Shown piece after piece: positions 1-5,100 of a stretch of 5,100 nt of DNA. Position 1 is the first letter of the stretch; every line of letters starts with the position of its first letter. Location of the stretch: the NCBI GenBank assembly GCA_025458665.1, contig JALOSG010000183.1:1-5100 (forward strand). The letters are read 5' to 3'. The stretch is from Serpentinimonas sp. Its GTDB lineage: Bacteria > Pseudomonadota > Gammaproteobacteria > Burkholderiales > Burkholderiaceae_C. The translations under genes and the position numbers were made by a program. The notes under the pieces were generated by a model that had not been told where the DNA came from, searched no databases, and saw only the letters and a program-made list of their open reading frames with translations.

Positions 1-154
1 CCAGCGTGGCATGGTCGGCACAGCGCAAGGTGCGCACAGCGTGCAGCACACCCTGCGCATGCACGGCAAAGCGGGCGTGGGTGCCGCCAATGTCGGCCAC
101 CAGGCAGGGGGCCGTGGTGGGGGCGGTGGCGGTGATGGTGGCGGTCTCAGGCAT
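1..154 (-). CDS. glk: Glucokinase-like sugar kinase, N-terminal part (runs off left edge)
   Basis: Only the first 51 codons are inside the window. Read on the minus strand from the ATG at 154-152, they begin MPETATITAT and then contain LVADIGGTHARFAV at about residues 18-31. The DxGGTxxR pattern is the first phosphate-binding motif of the ASKHA-fold hexokinase/glucokinase families. The spacing from the N-terminus, and the continuation into an RTLRCADHATL segment, fit bacterial Glk (PF02685) better than ROK kinases. Glk would phosphorylate glucose with ATP in the cytoplasm to give glucose 6-phosphate. The roughly 15-residue Thr/Ala-rich lead before the first strand is longer than in E. coli Glk. 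The ATG lies inside the end of the upstream FAH-family gene (shared ATGCCTGA, 8-base overlap), so translational coupling in one operon is likely. The catalytic Asp and the rest of the fold are outside the window, so another kinase of the superfamily is not excluded. Confidence 0.75.
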   Translation of the reverse strand, partial: MPETATITATAPTTAPCLVADIGGTHARFAVHAQGVLHAVRTLRCADHATL

Positions 155-1022
155 CGAGCAAGCGCGCGTCCCAGGCGTGCACACGCTGGCGCTGCTCCCC
201 CAGCCCACCGATGCCCAGGTGCATCTCGTCACCGGGCTTCAGGTAAATGGGCTGCGGCTTCACTCCCATGCCCACACCGGGCGGCGTACCGGTGGCAATC
301 ACATCGCCGGGGTAGAGCGTGGTGAAGCGGCTGATGTAGCTCACCAGCTGCGCCACGCCAAACACCATGGTGGCGGTGCTGCCCGCCTGGAAGCGCCGGC
401 CATTCACGTCCAGCCACAGGTCCAGGGCTTGCGGGTCGGGGACTTCATCGGCTGTCACCAGCCAGGGGCCCACGGGACCAAAGGTGTCGCAGCTCTTGCC
501 CTTGTCCCAGGTGCCGTTGCGCTCCATCTGGTACTCGCGTTCCGACACATCGTTCACCACGCAGTAACCGGCCACGAAGGACAGTGCATCGGCCTCGCTC
601 ACGTAGCGCGCGCGCTGGCCTATCACCACGCCGAGCTCCACCTCCCAGTCGCACTTGCGGGCGTCCTGCGGCATGACCACCGGATCGTTGGCGCCCACCA
701 TGCAGCAGGTGTGTTTGGTGAACAGAATGGGCTCGGTAGGAATGGGCAGGCCCGCTTCAGCGGCATGGTCGGCGTAGTTCAGGCCCACACCCACAAACTT
801 GCCGCAACCCAGCCAGGGCAGGCCGTAGCGGCCGGGCTCCACCACGGGCAGATTTGCACCGCGAGTTTCTTGCAGGGCTTGCTGCAGGGCCTGCAGCCGC
901 TGCGGCGAAAGTACCTCGGGCGAAATATCACCCACCAGGGCAGCGATGTTGCGCCAGCGGCCGTCGGCGTGCAAAGCGATAGGGATTTCCTGGCCGCGCG
1001 GGCCGGTGCGTGCGAGCTTCAT
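147..1022 (-). CDS. Fumarylacetoacetate hydrolase (FAH) family protein, probable diketo-acid hydrolase
   Basis: A complete 291-residue protein, the usual length for the short FAH family (PF01557), cytoplasmic and with no signal peptide. After an N-terminal lid-like region (1-70) the catalytic domain carries FVGVGLNYADHAAEAG (77-91) with the His86/Glu89 pair of the family. It continues with EPILFTKHTCC (97-107), metal ligands in DWEVELG (Glu127, Glu129) and NDVSERE (Asp158), WDKGKSCDTFGPVGP (172-186) and GTPPGVG (245-251). The family binds Mg or Mn and hydrolyses or decarboxylates beta-diketo acids. This subtype (MKLxRxGxxGxE start, KHTCC, TWDKGKxCDTFGPxGPW) is the one often annotated ureidoglycolate lyase, and it includes 2,4-diketo-3-deoxy-L-rhamnonate/fuconate hydrolases; the exact substrate here is inference. 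The ATG at 1022 was chosen because the subtype starts MKL and a CCAGAGACA ribosome binding site precedes it. An upstream in-frame ATG (1055) lacks a good site. The stop overlaps the glucokinase-like start. Confidence 0.93.
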   Translation of the reverse strand: MKLARTGPRGQEIPIALHADGRWRNIAALVGDISPEVLSPQRLQALQQALQETRGANLPVVEPGRYGLPWLGCGKFVGVGLNYADHAAEAGLPIPTEPILFTKHTCCMVGANDPVVMPQDARKCDWEVELGVVIGQRARYVSEADALSFVAGYCVVNDVSEREYQMERNGTWDKGKSCDTFGPVGPWLVTADEVPDPQALDLWLDVNGRRFQAGSTATMVFGVAQLVSYISRFTTLYPGDVIATGTPPGVGMGVKPQPIYLKPGDEMHLGIGGLGEQRQRVHAWDARLLDA

Positions 1023-1024
1023 GG

Positions 1025-1033
1025 TGTCTCTGG
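1025..1033 (-). promoter_or_regulatory. Ribosome binding site of the FAH-family gene
   Basis: Read on the minus strand the sequence is CCAGAGACA, ending two bases before the ATG at 1022. The purine core AGAGA lies about 5 bases from the start codon. It supports starting at MKL rather than at the in-frame ATG at 1055, which has no comparable element. The core 8 bases are identical to the site in front of the divergent SDR gene. Confidence 0.5.
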
Positions 1034-1120
1034 TTGGTGATGGTGGTGCAGACATGCCTGGCGGCAAGACCCTCCACGATGGTACAAAATGCAGGGCCTC
1101 AATCCTTACAACAACGAATA

Positions 1121-1128
1121 CAGAGACA
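1121..1128 (+). promoter_or_regulatory. Ribosome binding site of the SDR gene
   Basis: CAGAGACA sits three bases before the ATG at 1132, with the purine core AGAGA about 6 bases from the start. It decides the start at 1132 over upstream in-frame ATGs, which would place the coding sequence inside the divergent gene. It repeats, in inverted orientation, the 8 bases at 1025-1032. Confidence 0.5.
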
Positions 1129-1131
1129 AAC

Positions 1132-1947
1132 ATGAGCGCAACCCTCTCTCCTTCTTCGTCAACTTCTTACTCCTCCCCCACCTTCACCCAGCCCGGCGTG
1201 GCCGTGGTCACCGGCGCGGGTTCCGGCATCGGGCAGGCCTGTGCGCAAGCCCTGCTGGCCGACGGCTGGTGCGTCTATCTGGTGGGGCGCCGCGCCGAAC
1301 CGCTGCAAGCCACGGCCGCACAGGCCGCACAGCACAACCCCAAAGGTGGCACCGCCGTGGTTGCCACCGCCGATGTGAGCGACGAAGCCGCCGTGGCCGC
1401 CGTGTTCGAGCGGGTACGCCAAGAGCAAGGCCGCCTGGACTTGCTGTTCAACAACGCCGGTATTTTTGCGCCAGGCCGCACGCCCGATGAAACCTCGGTA
1501 GACGACTGGAAACGCTCGGTGGACATCAACCTCAACGGCGCGTTCTACTGCCTCTCGCACGCCTTCAAGGTCATGCGGGCCCAGTCGCCACAAGGTGGGC
1601 GCATCATCAACAACGGCTCCATCTCGGCCCACGCGCCGCGGCCCGGATCCATCTGCTACACGGCCACCAAGCACGCCATCACCGGCCTCACCAAAGCCGC
1701 TTCGCTCGATGGGCGTGCTTTCGGGATTGCGGTGGGCCAGATCGACATCGGCAACGTGGCCAGCGACATGACCGCTGCCATGGCCGCCGGCATTCTGCAG
1801 CCCGATGGCAGCGTGCGCCCCGAAGCCCGCATGGGCATGGACGCGGTGGTGAGCACCTTCATGGGCATGGTGCGGCTGCCCTTGTCGGCCAACGTGCTGT
1901 TCACCACCGTCATGGCCACCAACATGCCCTTTGTGGGCCGCGGCTGA
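1132..1947 (+). CDS. Classical short-chain dehydrogenase/reductase (SDR)
   Basis: A complete 271-residue Rossmann-fold oxidoreductase, cytoplasmic. After a Ser/Thr-rich tail of about 20 residues come VVTGAGSGIG (25-34, the TGxxxGIG dinucleotide loop), VGRR (51-54), ADVSD (80-84, Asp81 for the adenine pocket), NNAG (107-110) and the catalytic tetrad Asn133, Ser163 (NNGSISA), Tyr176 and Lys180 (YTATK). All catalytic residues are present, so the enzyme should be active. Arg53/Arg54 after the second strand argue for NADP(H) over NAD(H), as inference. After the active site the protein runs through QIDIGNVASDMTAAM to a C-terminus ending MPFVGRG, which I recognise as a recurring proteobacterial SDR type without assigned substrate. 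It is divergent from an FAH-family hydrolase, so oxidation of a 2-keto-3-deoxy sugar acid is a plausible role, not a demonstrated one. An unrelated hydroxy-acid or acyl substrate is also possible. Confidence 0.92.
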   Translation: MSATLSPSSSTSYSSPTFTQPGVAVVTGAGSGIGQACAQALLADGWCVYLVGRRAEPLQATAAQAAQHNPKGGTAVVATADVSDEAAVAAVFERVRQEQGRLDLLFNNAGIFAPGRTPDETSVDDWKRSVDINLNGAFYCLSHAFKVMRAQSPQGGRIINNGSISAHAPRPGSICYTATKHAITGLTKAASLDGRAFGIAVGQIDIGNVASDMTAAMAAGILQPDGSVRPEARMGMDAVVSTFMGMVRLPLSANVLFTTVMATNMPFVGRG

Positions 1948-1974
1948 TGGCGCAGCCTTGAAGGCGCGGGCGTC

Positions 1975-4464
1975 TCAGGCGCGGCGCCGGGGTTGGGGCC
2001 GCCAGCGCCGCAGTGTGAGGGAATTGGTCACCACACTCACGCTGCTCAGGGCCATGGCCGCGCCAGCCACCACAGGGTTCAGGAAGCCCAGCGCGGCCAG
2101 CGGAATGCCCACCACGTTGTAGGCAAAGGCCCAGAACAGGTTCTGGCGCAGCTTCTGGTACGTGCGCCGCGACAGGTCGATGGCGTCGGCCACCAGGGCG
2201 GGGTCACCCCGCATGAGGGTGATGCCCGCTGCGTGCATGGCCACGTCGGTGCCGGTGGACATGGCAATGCCCACATCGGCGGCCGCCAGAGCGGGGGCAT
2301 CGTTGATGCCATCGCCCACCATGGCCACCACGCGGCCACCTGCCTTCAGCCGCGCCACCGTGGCGGCTTTGTCACCCGGCAGCACTTCCGATTCCACTTC
2401 ATCGAGCTGCAGCGCGCTGGCCACCGCCTGGGCGCTGCCCCGGTTGTCGCCCGTGACCAGCACGCTGCGAACGCCCAGCGCGCGCAAGGCGCTCATGGCC
2501 TCGGGGGCGGTGGCCTTGACCGTATCGCCAAAGGCCAGCAGACCCAGCAGGCGCGGCGCCGGGCTACCGTTGTTGTCGCCTGCGGGCGCCCCCGCCAGCC
2601 AGGATACCGTGCGCCCCTGGGCCGCCAGCGCTTGCGCAGCGGCTTCGTGGGCCGACAGGTCCACACCCAGCTCTGCCATCCAGCGGCTGCTGCCCAGGCG
2701 CAGGTGGCGCGGCACAGCGCCCGACAGCACCCCTTCCACTCCCCGGCCAGCCACCGCGCTGAGCTGGCTCACCTGGGTCACATCGGGCAAGGCCACGCCA
2801 TCGGCCTGGGCGGCCTGCAGCACCGCATGGGCCAGCGGGTGCGCACTGCCACGTTGCAAAGCGCCAGCGAGCGCCAGCAACTCGGCGCGGCGGTCGGCCG
2901 GCTCCGCAGCCACCAGCGTGGGGCGCCCTTCGGTCAGGGTGCCGGTTTTGTCGAAAGCCACGGTCTGTATGCGGTGCGCCAGCTCCAGGGCTTCGGCGTC
3001 CTTGATGAGGATGCCGTAACGCGCCGCCACCCCCGTGCCCGCCATGATGACCGTGGGCGTGGCCAGGCCCAGTGCGCAAGGGCAGGCAATCACCAGCACA
3101 GCCACCGCATTCAGGATGGCGTGTTCCCAGTCGCCGTTCCACAGGCCCCAGCCCAGCAATGTGACAGCGGCCACCGCCACCACAACGGGCACGAACACGG
3201 CGCTCACCTGGTCCACCATGCGCTGTATGGGCGCCTTGCGTGCCTGGGCGGATTCCACCATCCGCACAATGCGCGACAGCGTGGACTCTGCCCCCACCGC
3301 CACCGTGCGCACCAGCAGCAGGCCCTGCCCGTTCACCGCGCCCCCGGTGACGCGGTCCCCCTCGTGCTTGGCCACGGGCAGGCTTTCCCCAGTAATGAGG
3401 GATTCGTCCACCTCGCTGATGCCCTCCAGCACCACACCGTCCACCGGCACGCGCTCACCGGGGCGCACCACCACCACATCGCCCACACGCACCCGGGCTG
3501 CGGGCACTTCGGTATCTCCCGCCGCTGTGCGAATGCGCGCCACCTCGGGCCGCAACGCGTTGAGCGCCTGTATGGCGGCGGTGGTCTGCTGCTTGGCGCG
3601 CGCCTCCAGCCACTTGCCCAGCAAGATGAGCGTGATGATGACGGCCGATGCCTCGAAGTACAAGTGTGGCGTGCCTTCGCCGGTGTGCGTGAGCAGCAGG
3701 TAGAGGCTCAGGCCATAGCCCGCCGATGTGCCCATGGCCACCAGCAAATCCATATTGCCGGCGCCGGCGCGCAGGGCCTTCCAGCCCGCCACGTAGAAAC
3801 GTGCACCCAGCCAGAACTGCACCGGCGTGGCCAGCAACAGCTGAACCCAGCCAGGGGGCATCCAGTGGGCGCCCCAGAGCATGCCGAACATGGGCAGTAC
3901 CAGCGGCAAGGACAGCACCGCGGCCACCGCCACCGGCCACCACGGCGCTGGCCGCGAGACCGGTGCTGGGCGTTGCCCGTCGTCGGGCAATACCTCGGTG
4001 GCACCGTAGCCGGCATGCTCCACGGCTTGCAACAAGGTTTGCACCTGCTCTGTGGTGGCCGAGCCCGCCAGCTTCACGTGGGCGCGTTCGGTGGCCAGAT
4101 TCACGGTGGCCTCCAGCACACCGGGCACCTTGAGCAAGGCTTTTTCCACCCTGCCGGAACAGCTGGCGCAGGTCATCTGCGTGATGGCCAATTCCACGGT
4201 AGCAGTAGGAACACTGTAACCCGCCTTTTCCACCGCCAGCATCAGGCTGGACATCAGGTCAGGAAGAGCCACCGTAGACCCCGGTCCGGCTTCTACCGGC
4301 ACCACGCTGGCCTGTTCGGTGGCCAGGTTCACGGTGGCCTCCTGCACGCCGGGTACCGCGGCCAGAGCGCGCTCCACCCTGCCAGAGCAACTGGCACAAG
4401 TCATGCCATCCACGGGGAACTGCAGCGCAGACGGTAAGGGGGAGGTGCGGCCAACGGCAGGCAT
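1975..4464 (-). CDS. copA: Cu(+)-exporting P1B-1-type ATPase
   Basis: A complete 829-residue inner-membrane pump using ATP to export Cu(+) (possibly Ag(+)) from the cytoplasm. Two heavy-metal-associated domains carry MTCASC at 21-26 and 97-102 (Cys23/26, Cys99/102). Eight hydrophobic segments follow, at about 174-195, 206-227, 240-258, 268-286, 418-440, 449-471, 771-793 and 797-813. The actuator motif is TGES (358-361). The membrane metal site CPC (461-463) is joined by Tyr782-Asn783 and MALSS (804-808), the signature of the Cu(+) subgroup rather than Zn/Cd/Pb pumps. The phosphorylated Asp505 is in DKTGT, the nucleotide-binding His542-Pro543 in the SAHP segment, and TGDN (671-674) and GDGIND (717-722) complete the P domain. 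A loop rich in Gly/Pro/Asn (about 625-638) sits before the P domain. The start at 4464 was chosen because family similarity begins soon after it; an in-frame extension to 4596 adds 44 residues with no family resemblance. A GGAAA lies 7 bases upstream. The gene converges with the SDR gene across 27 bases. No cueR or copZ is in view. Confidence 0.96.
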   Translation of the reverse strand: MPAVGRTSPLPSALQFPVDGMTCASCSGRVERALAAVPGVQEATVNLATEQASVVPVEAGPGSTVALPDLMSSLMLAVEKAGYSVPTATVELAITQMTCASCSGRVEKALLKVPGVLEATVNLATERAHVKLAGSATTEQVQTLLQAVEHAGYGATEVLPDDGQRPAPVSRPAPWWPVAVAAVLSLPLVLPMFGMLWGAHWMPPGWVQLLLATPVQFWLGARFYVAGWKALRAGAGNMDLLVAMGTSAGYGLSLYLLLTHTGEGTPHLYFEASAVIITLILLGKWLEARAKQQTTAAIQALNALRPEVARIRTAAGDTEVPAARVRVGDVVVVRPGERVPVDGVVLEGISEVDESLITGESLPVAKHEGDRVTGGAVNGQGLLLVRTVAVGAESTLSRIVRMVESAQARKAPIQRMVDQVSAVFVPVVVAVAAVTLLGWGLWNGDWEHAILNAVAVLVIACPCALGLATPTVIMAGTGVAARYGILIKDAEALELAHRIQTVAFDKTGTLTEGRPTLVAAEPADRRAELLALAGALQRGSAHPLAHAVLQAAQADGVALPDVTQVSQLSAVAGRGVEGVLSGAVPRHLRLGSSRWMAELGVDLSAHEAAAQALAAQGRTVSWLAGAPAGDNNGSPAPRLLGLLAFGDTVKATAPEAMSALRALGVRSVLVTGDNRGSAQAVASALQLDEVESEVLPGDKAATVARLKAGGRVVAMVGDGINDAPALAAADVGIAMSTGTDVAMHAAGITLMRGDPALVADAIDLSRRTYQKLRQNLFWAFAYNVVGIPLAALGFLNPVVAGAAMALSSVSVVTNSLTLRRWRPQPRRRA
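4087..4129 (-). repeat. Direct repeat copy in copA, second metal-binding domain
   Basis: The 43 bases match 4315-4357 with four mismatches, at a spacing of 228 bases (76 codons). They encode the PGVxEATVNLATE part of the second heavy-metal-associated domain. Similarity continues more weakly through the MTCASC codons at about 4150-4180. Confidence 0.8.
4315..4357 (-). repeat. Direct repeat copy in copA, first metal-binding domain
   Basis: Partner of the copy at 4087-4129, encoding the same part of the first metal-binding domain. The two domains keep Cys-to-Cys spacing of exactly 76 residues (Cys23 to Cys99), which fits an internal duplication of one domain unit. Confidence 0.8.
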
Positions 4465-4630
4465 AAAACAGTTTCCGCTAAACAAAAAAACTATCTGGCT
4501 ATCGATGGTACGCCTGTTGTCCACCCCACCCGAAAGCCAGACCGTGTGGCGGAAAAACTTGCACGTCACACCTGCGGGATGAGACAAAAGCGGCATGCCC
4601 CATGCCGTTCACCCCCACCCATGGCTTTGT
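4465..4630. promoter_or_regulatory. Divergent intergenic region between copA and the DUF4124 gene
   Basis: These 166 bases must hold promoters for both outward-reading genes. Toward copA, TGGACA read on the minus strand (about 4518-4523) matches five of six -35 bases, but no good -10 follows at normal spacing; an AT-rich tract with A7 lies at 4484-4490. I do not see the ACCTTCC/GGAAGGT dyad that CueR uses at copA promoters in other proteobacteria. A 7-base inverted repeat, TCTGGCT (4494-4500) and AGCCAGA (4535-4541), flanks 34 bases and may be chance. A compact hairpin at 4591-4607 is listed separately. The regulatory role is inferred from position. Confidence 0.4.
4591..4607. other. Short perfect hairpin in the leader of the DUF4124 gene
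   Basis: CGGCATG, a CCC loop and CATGCCG form a perfect 7-base stem. On the minus strand it is followed by CTTTTG, giving it a weak terminator look, but no minus-strand gene lies to its right that would need one. On the plus strand it ends 23 bases before the ATG at 4631, so it would lie in the mRNA leader if transcription starts upstream. The function is not established. Confidence 0.45.
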
Positions 4631-5100
4631 ATGAGCGTCGGTACCCGGCATGGCTTGCGTGTTGCGGCTGCCGTGCTTCTGACTGCGCTGGCCATGCCAG
4701 CCGCCGCCGTGCAGAAATGCACGGCCCCCGATGGACGAACCAGTTACCAGGACCACCCCTGCCCCAGCCAGGGCAAGGCCTTGGTGCTGGAGGACCCGTT
4801 CCGTTCGCTCGACAGCGGCAAGTCGCCCACTGACGGGGCCCAACGACGGCAGGCACAGTCCGCCGAGGCCACCCGCGCCACCTCCAGCGGTCTGCCGTAT
4901 GTGGGCATGACCGCCGCCGCACTGGAGCGCCTTATGGGTCCGCCCGACCGCGTCAGCCGTACCAGCTACGCCGACGGCGCTGCCCAGGACCGCACCGAAT
5001 ACCAGCGCAACGGACGCCTGTTGCGCGTGTATGTGCTCAACGGTAAGGTGGTGGAGGTACAGAACCGCGCGCTGCCGCAAAGGGCTGCGAAGGCGCCCTG
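4631..5100 (+). CDS. Secreted DUF4124-type protein with a possible BamE/OmlA-like C-terminal region (open at right edge)
   Basis: An open frame of 156 codons with no stop inside the window; the last two bases are TG, so the gene could end with TGA one base beyond. The start MSVGTRHGLR plus a hydrophobic stretch VAAAVLLTALAMPAAA (11-26) is a typical Sec signal peptide, cleaved near Ala26, so the product is periplasmic or exported. Next comes KCTAPDGRTSYQDHPCP (29-45), the DUF4124 pattern with Cys30 and Cys44, which could form a disulfide. A polar linker (about 55-86) leads to VGMTAAALERLMGPPDRV (91-108) and then RTEYQRNGRLLRVYVLNGKVVEV with small alternating strands. This resembles the GMTxxxVxxxLGxPD repeat of BamE/OmlA and DUF2845-like proteins, by eye only. 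There is no lipobox. No Shine-Dalgarno element precedes the ATG. The molecular function is unknown. It reads away from copA and need not be linked to copper. Confidence 0.85.
   Translation, partial: MSVGTRHGLRVAAAVLLTALAMPAAAVQKCTAPDGRTSYQDHPCPSQGKALVLEDPFRSLDSGKSPTDGAQRRQAQSAEATRATSSGLPYVGMTAAALERLMGPPDRVSRTSYADGAAQDRTEYQRNGRLLRVYVLNGKVVEVQNRALPQRAAKAP

Larger units (their letters stand above)
1023..1131. promoter_or_regulatory. Divergent promoter region between the FAH gene and the SDR gene
   Basis: This 109-base gap separates two genes reading outward, so promoters for both must lie here or be shared. For the SDR gene the best candidate is an extended -10 (TG at 1080-1081, TACAAA at 1083-1088) with no clear -35 box, leaving a leader of about 40 bases. 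For the FAH gene I see only weak matches, such as TTGTAA read on the minus strand near 1102-1107. The segment GATGGTACAAAATG around 1078-1091 has an imperfect TNGTACNA core that could be an operator, but no regulator gene is visible to support this. Strong for being regulatory by position; weak for each individual box. Confidence 0.5.

Noticed and set aside
6..1040. A 344-codon plus-strand open frame opposite the FAH gene and the glucokinase-like start
   Set aside because: It is another GC-driven shadow: the composition is His/Ala/Gly-rich with no family motif, and the minus-strand proteins explain the sequence fully.
1942..1965. Possible bidirectional terminator in the SDR/copA convergent gap
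   Set aside because: GGCTG (1942-1946) and CAGCC (1953-1957) give only a 5-base stem, no T run follows on either strand, and part of it lies in the SDR stop codon. The GCCTTGAAGGC at 1955-1965 has a one-base centre and cannot form a hairpin.
1993..4437. An 814-codon open frame on the plus strand, opposite copA, rich in His, Gly and Gln
   Set aside because: It is the antisense shadow of a GC-rich gene with strong third-position bias. It has no domain, low-complexity His/Gln/Arg composition and no ribosome binding site, while the opposite strand encodes every P-type ATPase motif.
4465..4596. A 44-residue N-terminal extension of CopA starting at 4596
   Set aside because: The extension has no resemblance to CopA N-termini, would overlap the hairpin and most of the divergent promoter region, and the ATG at 4464 has a GGAAA at suitable distance.
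4591..4607. Hairpin followed by TTTT on the minus strand as an intrinsic terminator
   Set aside because: The stem is short, the T run is only four bases after a C, and no minus-strand gene upstream of it is supported, so there is no transcript to end. It is kept only as a structured element of unknown role.
4499..5080. A 193-codon minus-strand open frame opposite the DUF4124 gene
   Set aside because: It has no recognisable domain and would run through the promoter region into copA. The plus strand there encodes a clear signal peptide and the DUF4124 Cys motif.

Overview
The window is GC-rich and densely coding. Every recognisable gene has the codon use and protein style of a betaproteobacterium, most likely a member of the Burkholderiales/Comamonadaceae such as Acidovorax or a relative. 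That placement rests on protein style and on the CAGAGACA-type ribosome binding sites, not on a marker gene, so it is an inference. I see no rRNA, tRNA, CRISPR array, insertion sequence or phage gene.

Layout from left to right: (1) the first 51 codons of a glucokinase-like gene on the minus strand, running off the left edge; (2) a fumarylacetoacetate-hydrolase (FAH) family gene on the minus strand, whose stop overlaps the glucokinase start by 8 bases, so the two look like one operon; (3) a 109-base divergent promoter region; (4) a classical short-chain dehydrogenase/reductase (SDR) on the plus strand; (5) a 27-base convergent gap; (6) a complete Cu(+)-exporting P1B-1 ATPase (CopA type) on the minus strand with two N-terminal metal-binding domains; (7) a 166-base divergent gap with a short perfect hairpin; (8) a secreted DUF4124-type protein on the plus strand, open at the right edge and possibly ending one base beyond it.

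The left half looks like carbohydrate or sugar-acid catabolism. An SDR next to an FAH-family hydrolase is the pairing used in non-phosphorylative deoxy-sugar-acid pathways: the SDR oxidises a 2-keto-3-deoxy acid to a 2,4-diketo acid, and the hydrolase splits it to pyruvate plus a hydroxy acid. The glucokinase-like gene fits a sugar theme, but the true substrate cannot be read from the sequence. The right half is copper homeostasis (CopA in the inner membrane, pumping Cu(+) out of the cytoplasm) next to a small periplasmic protein of unknown function.

I found no convincing novel system. The points most worth a second look are the FAH/SDR/glucokinase arrangement, the mutually exclusive stem-loops around the start of the DUF4124 gene, the conserved 228-base internal repeat in copA, and the absence of a recognisable CueR operator in front of copA.
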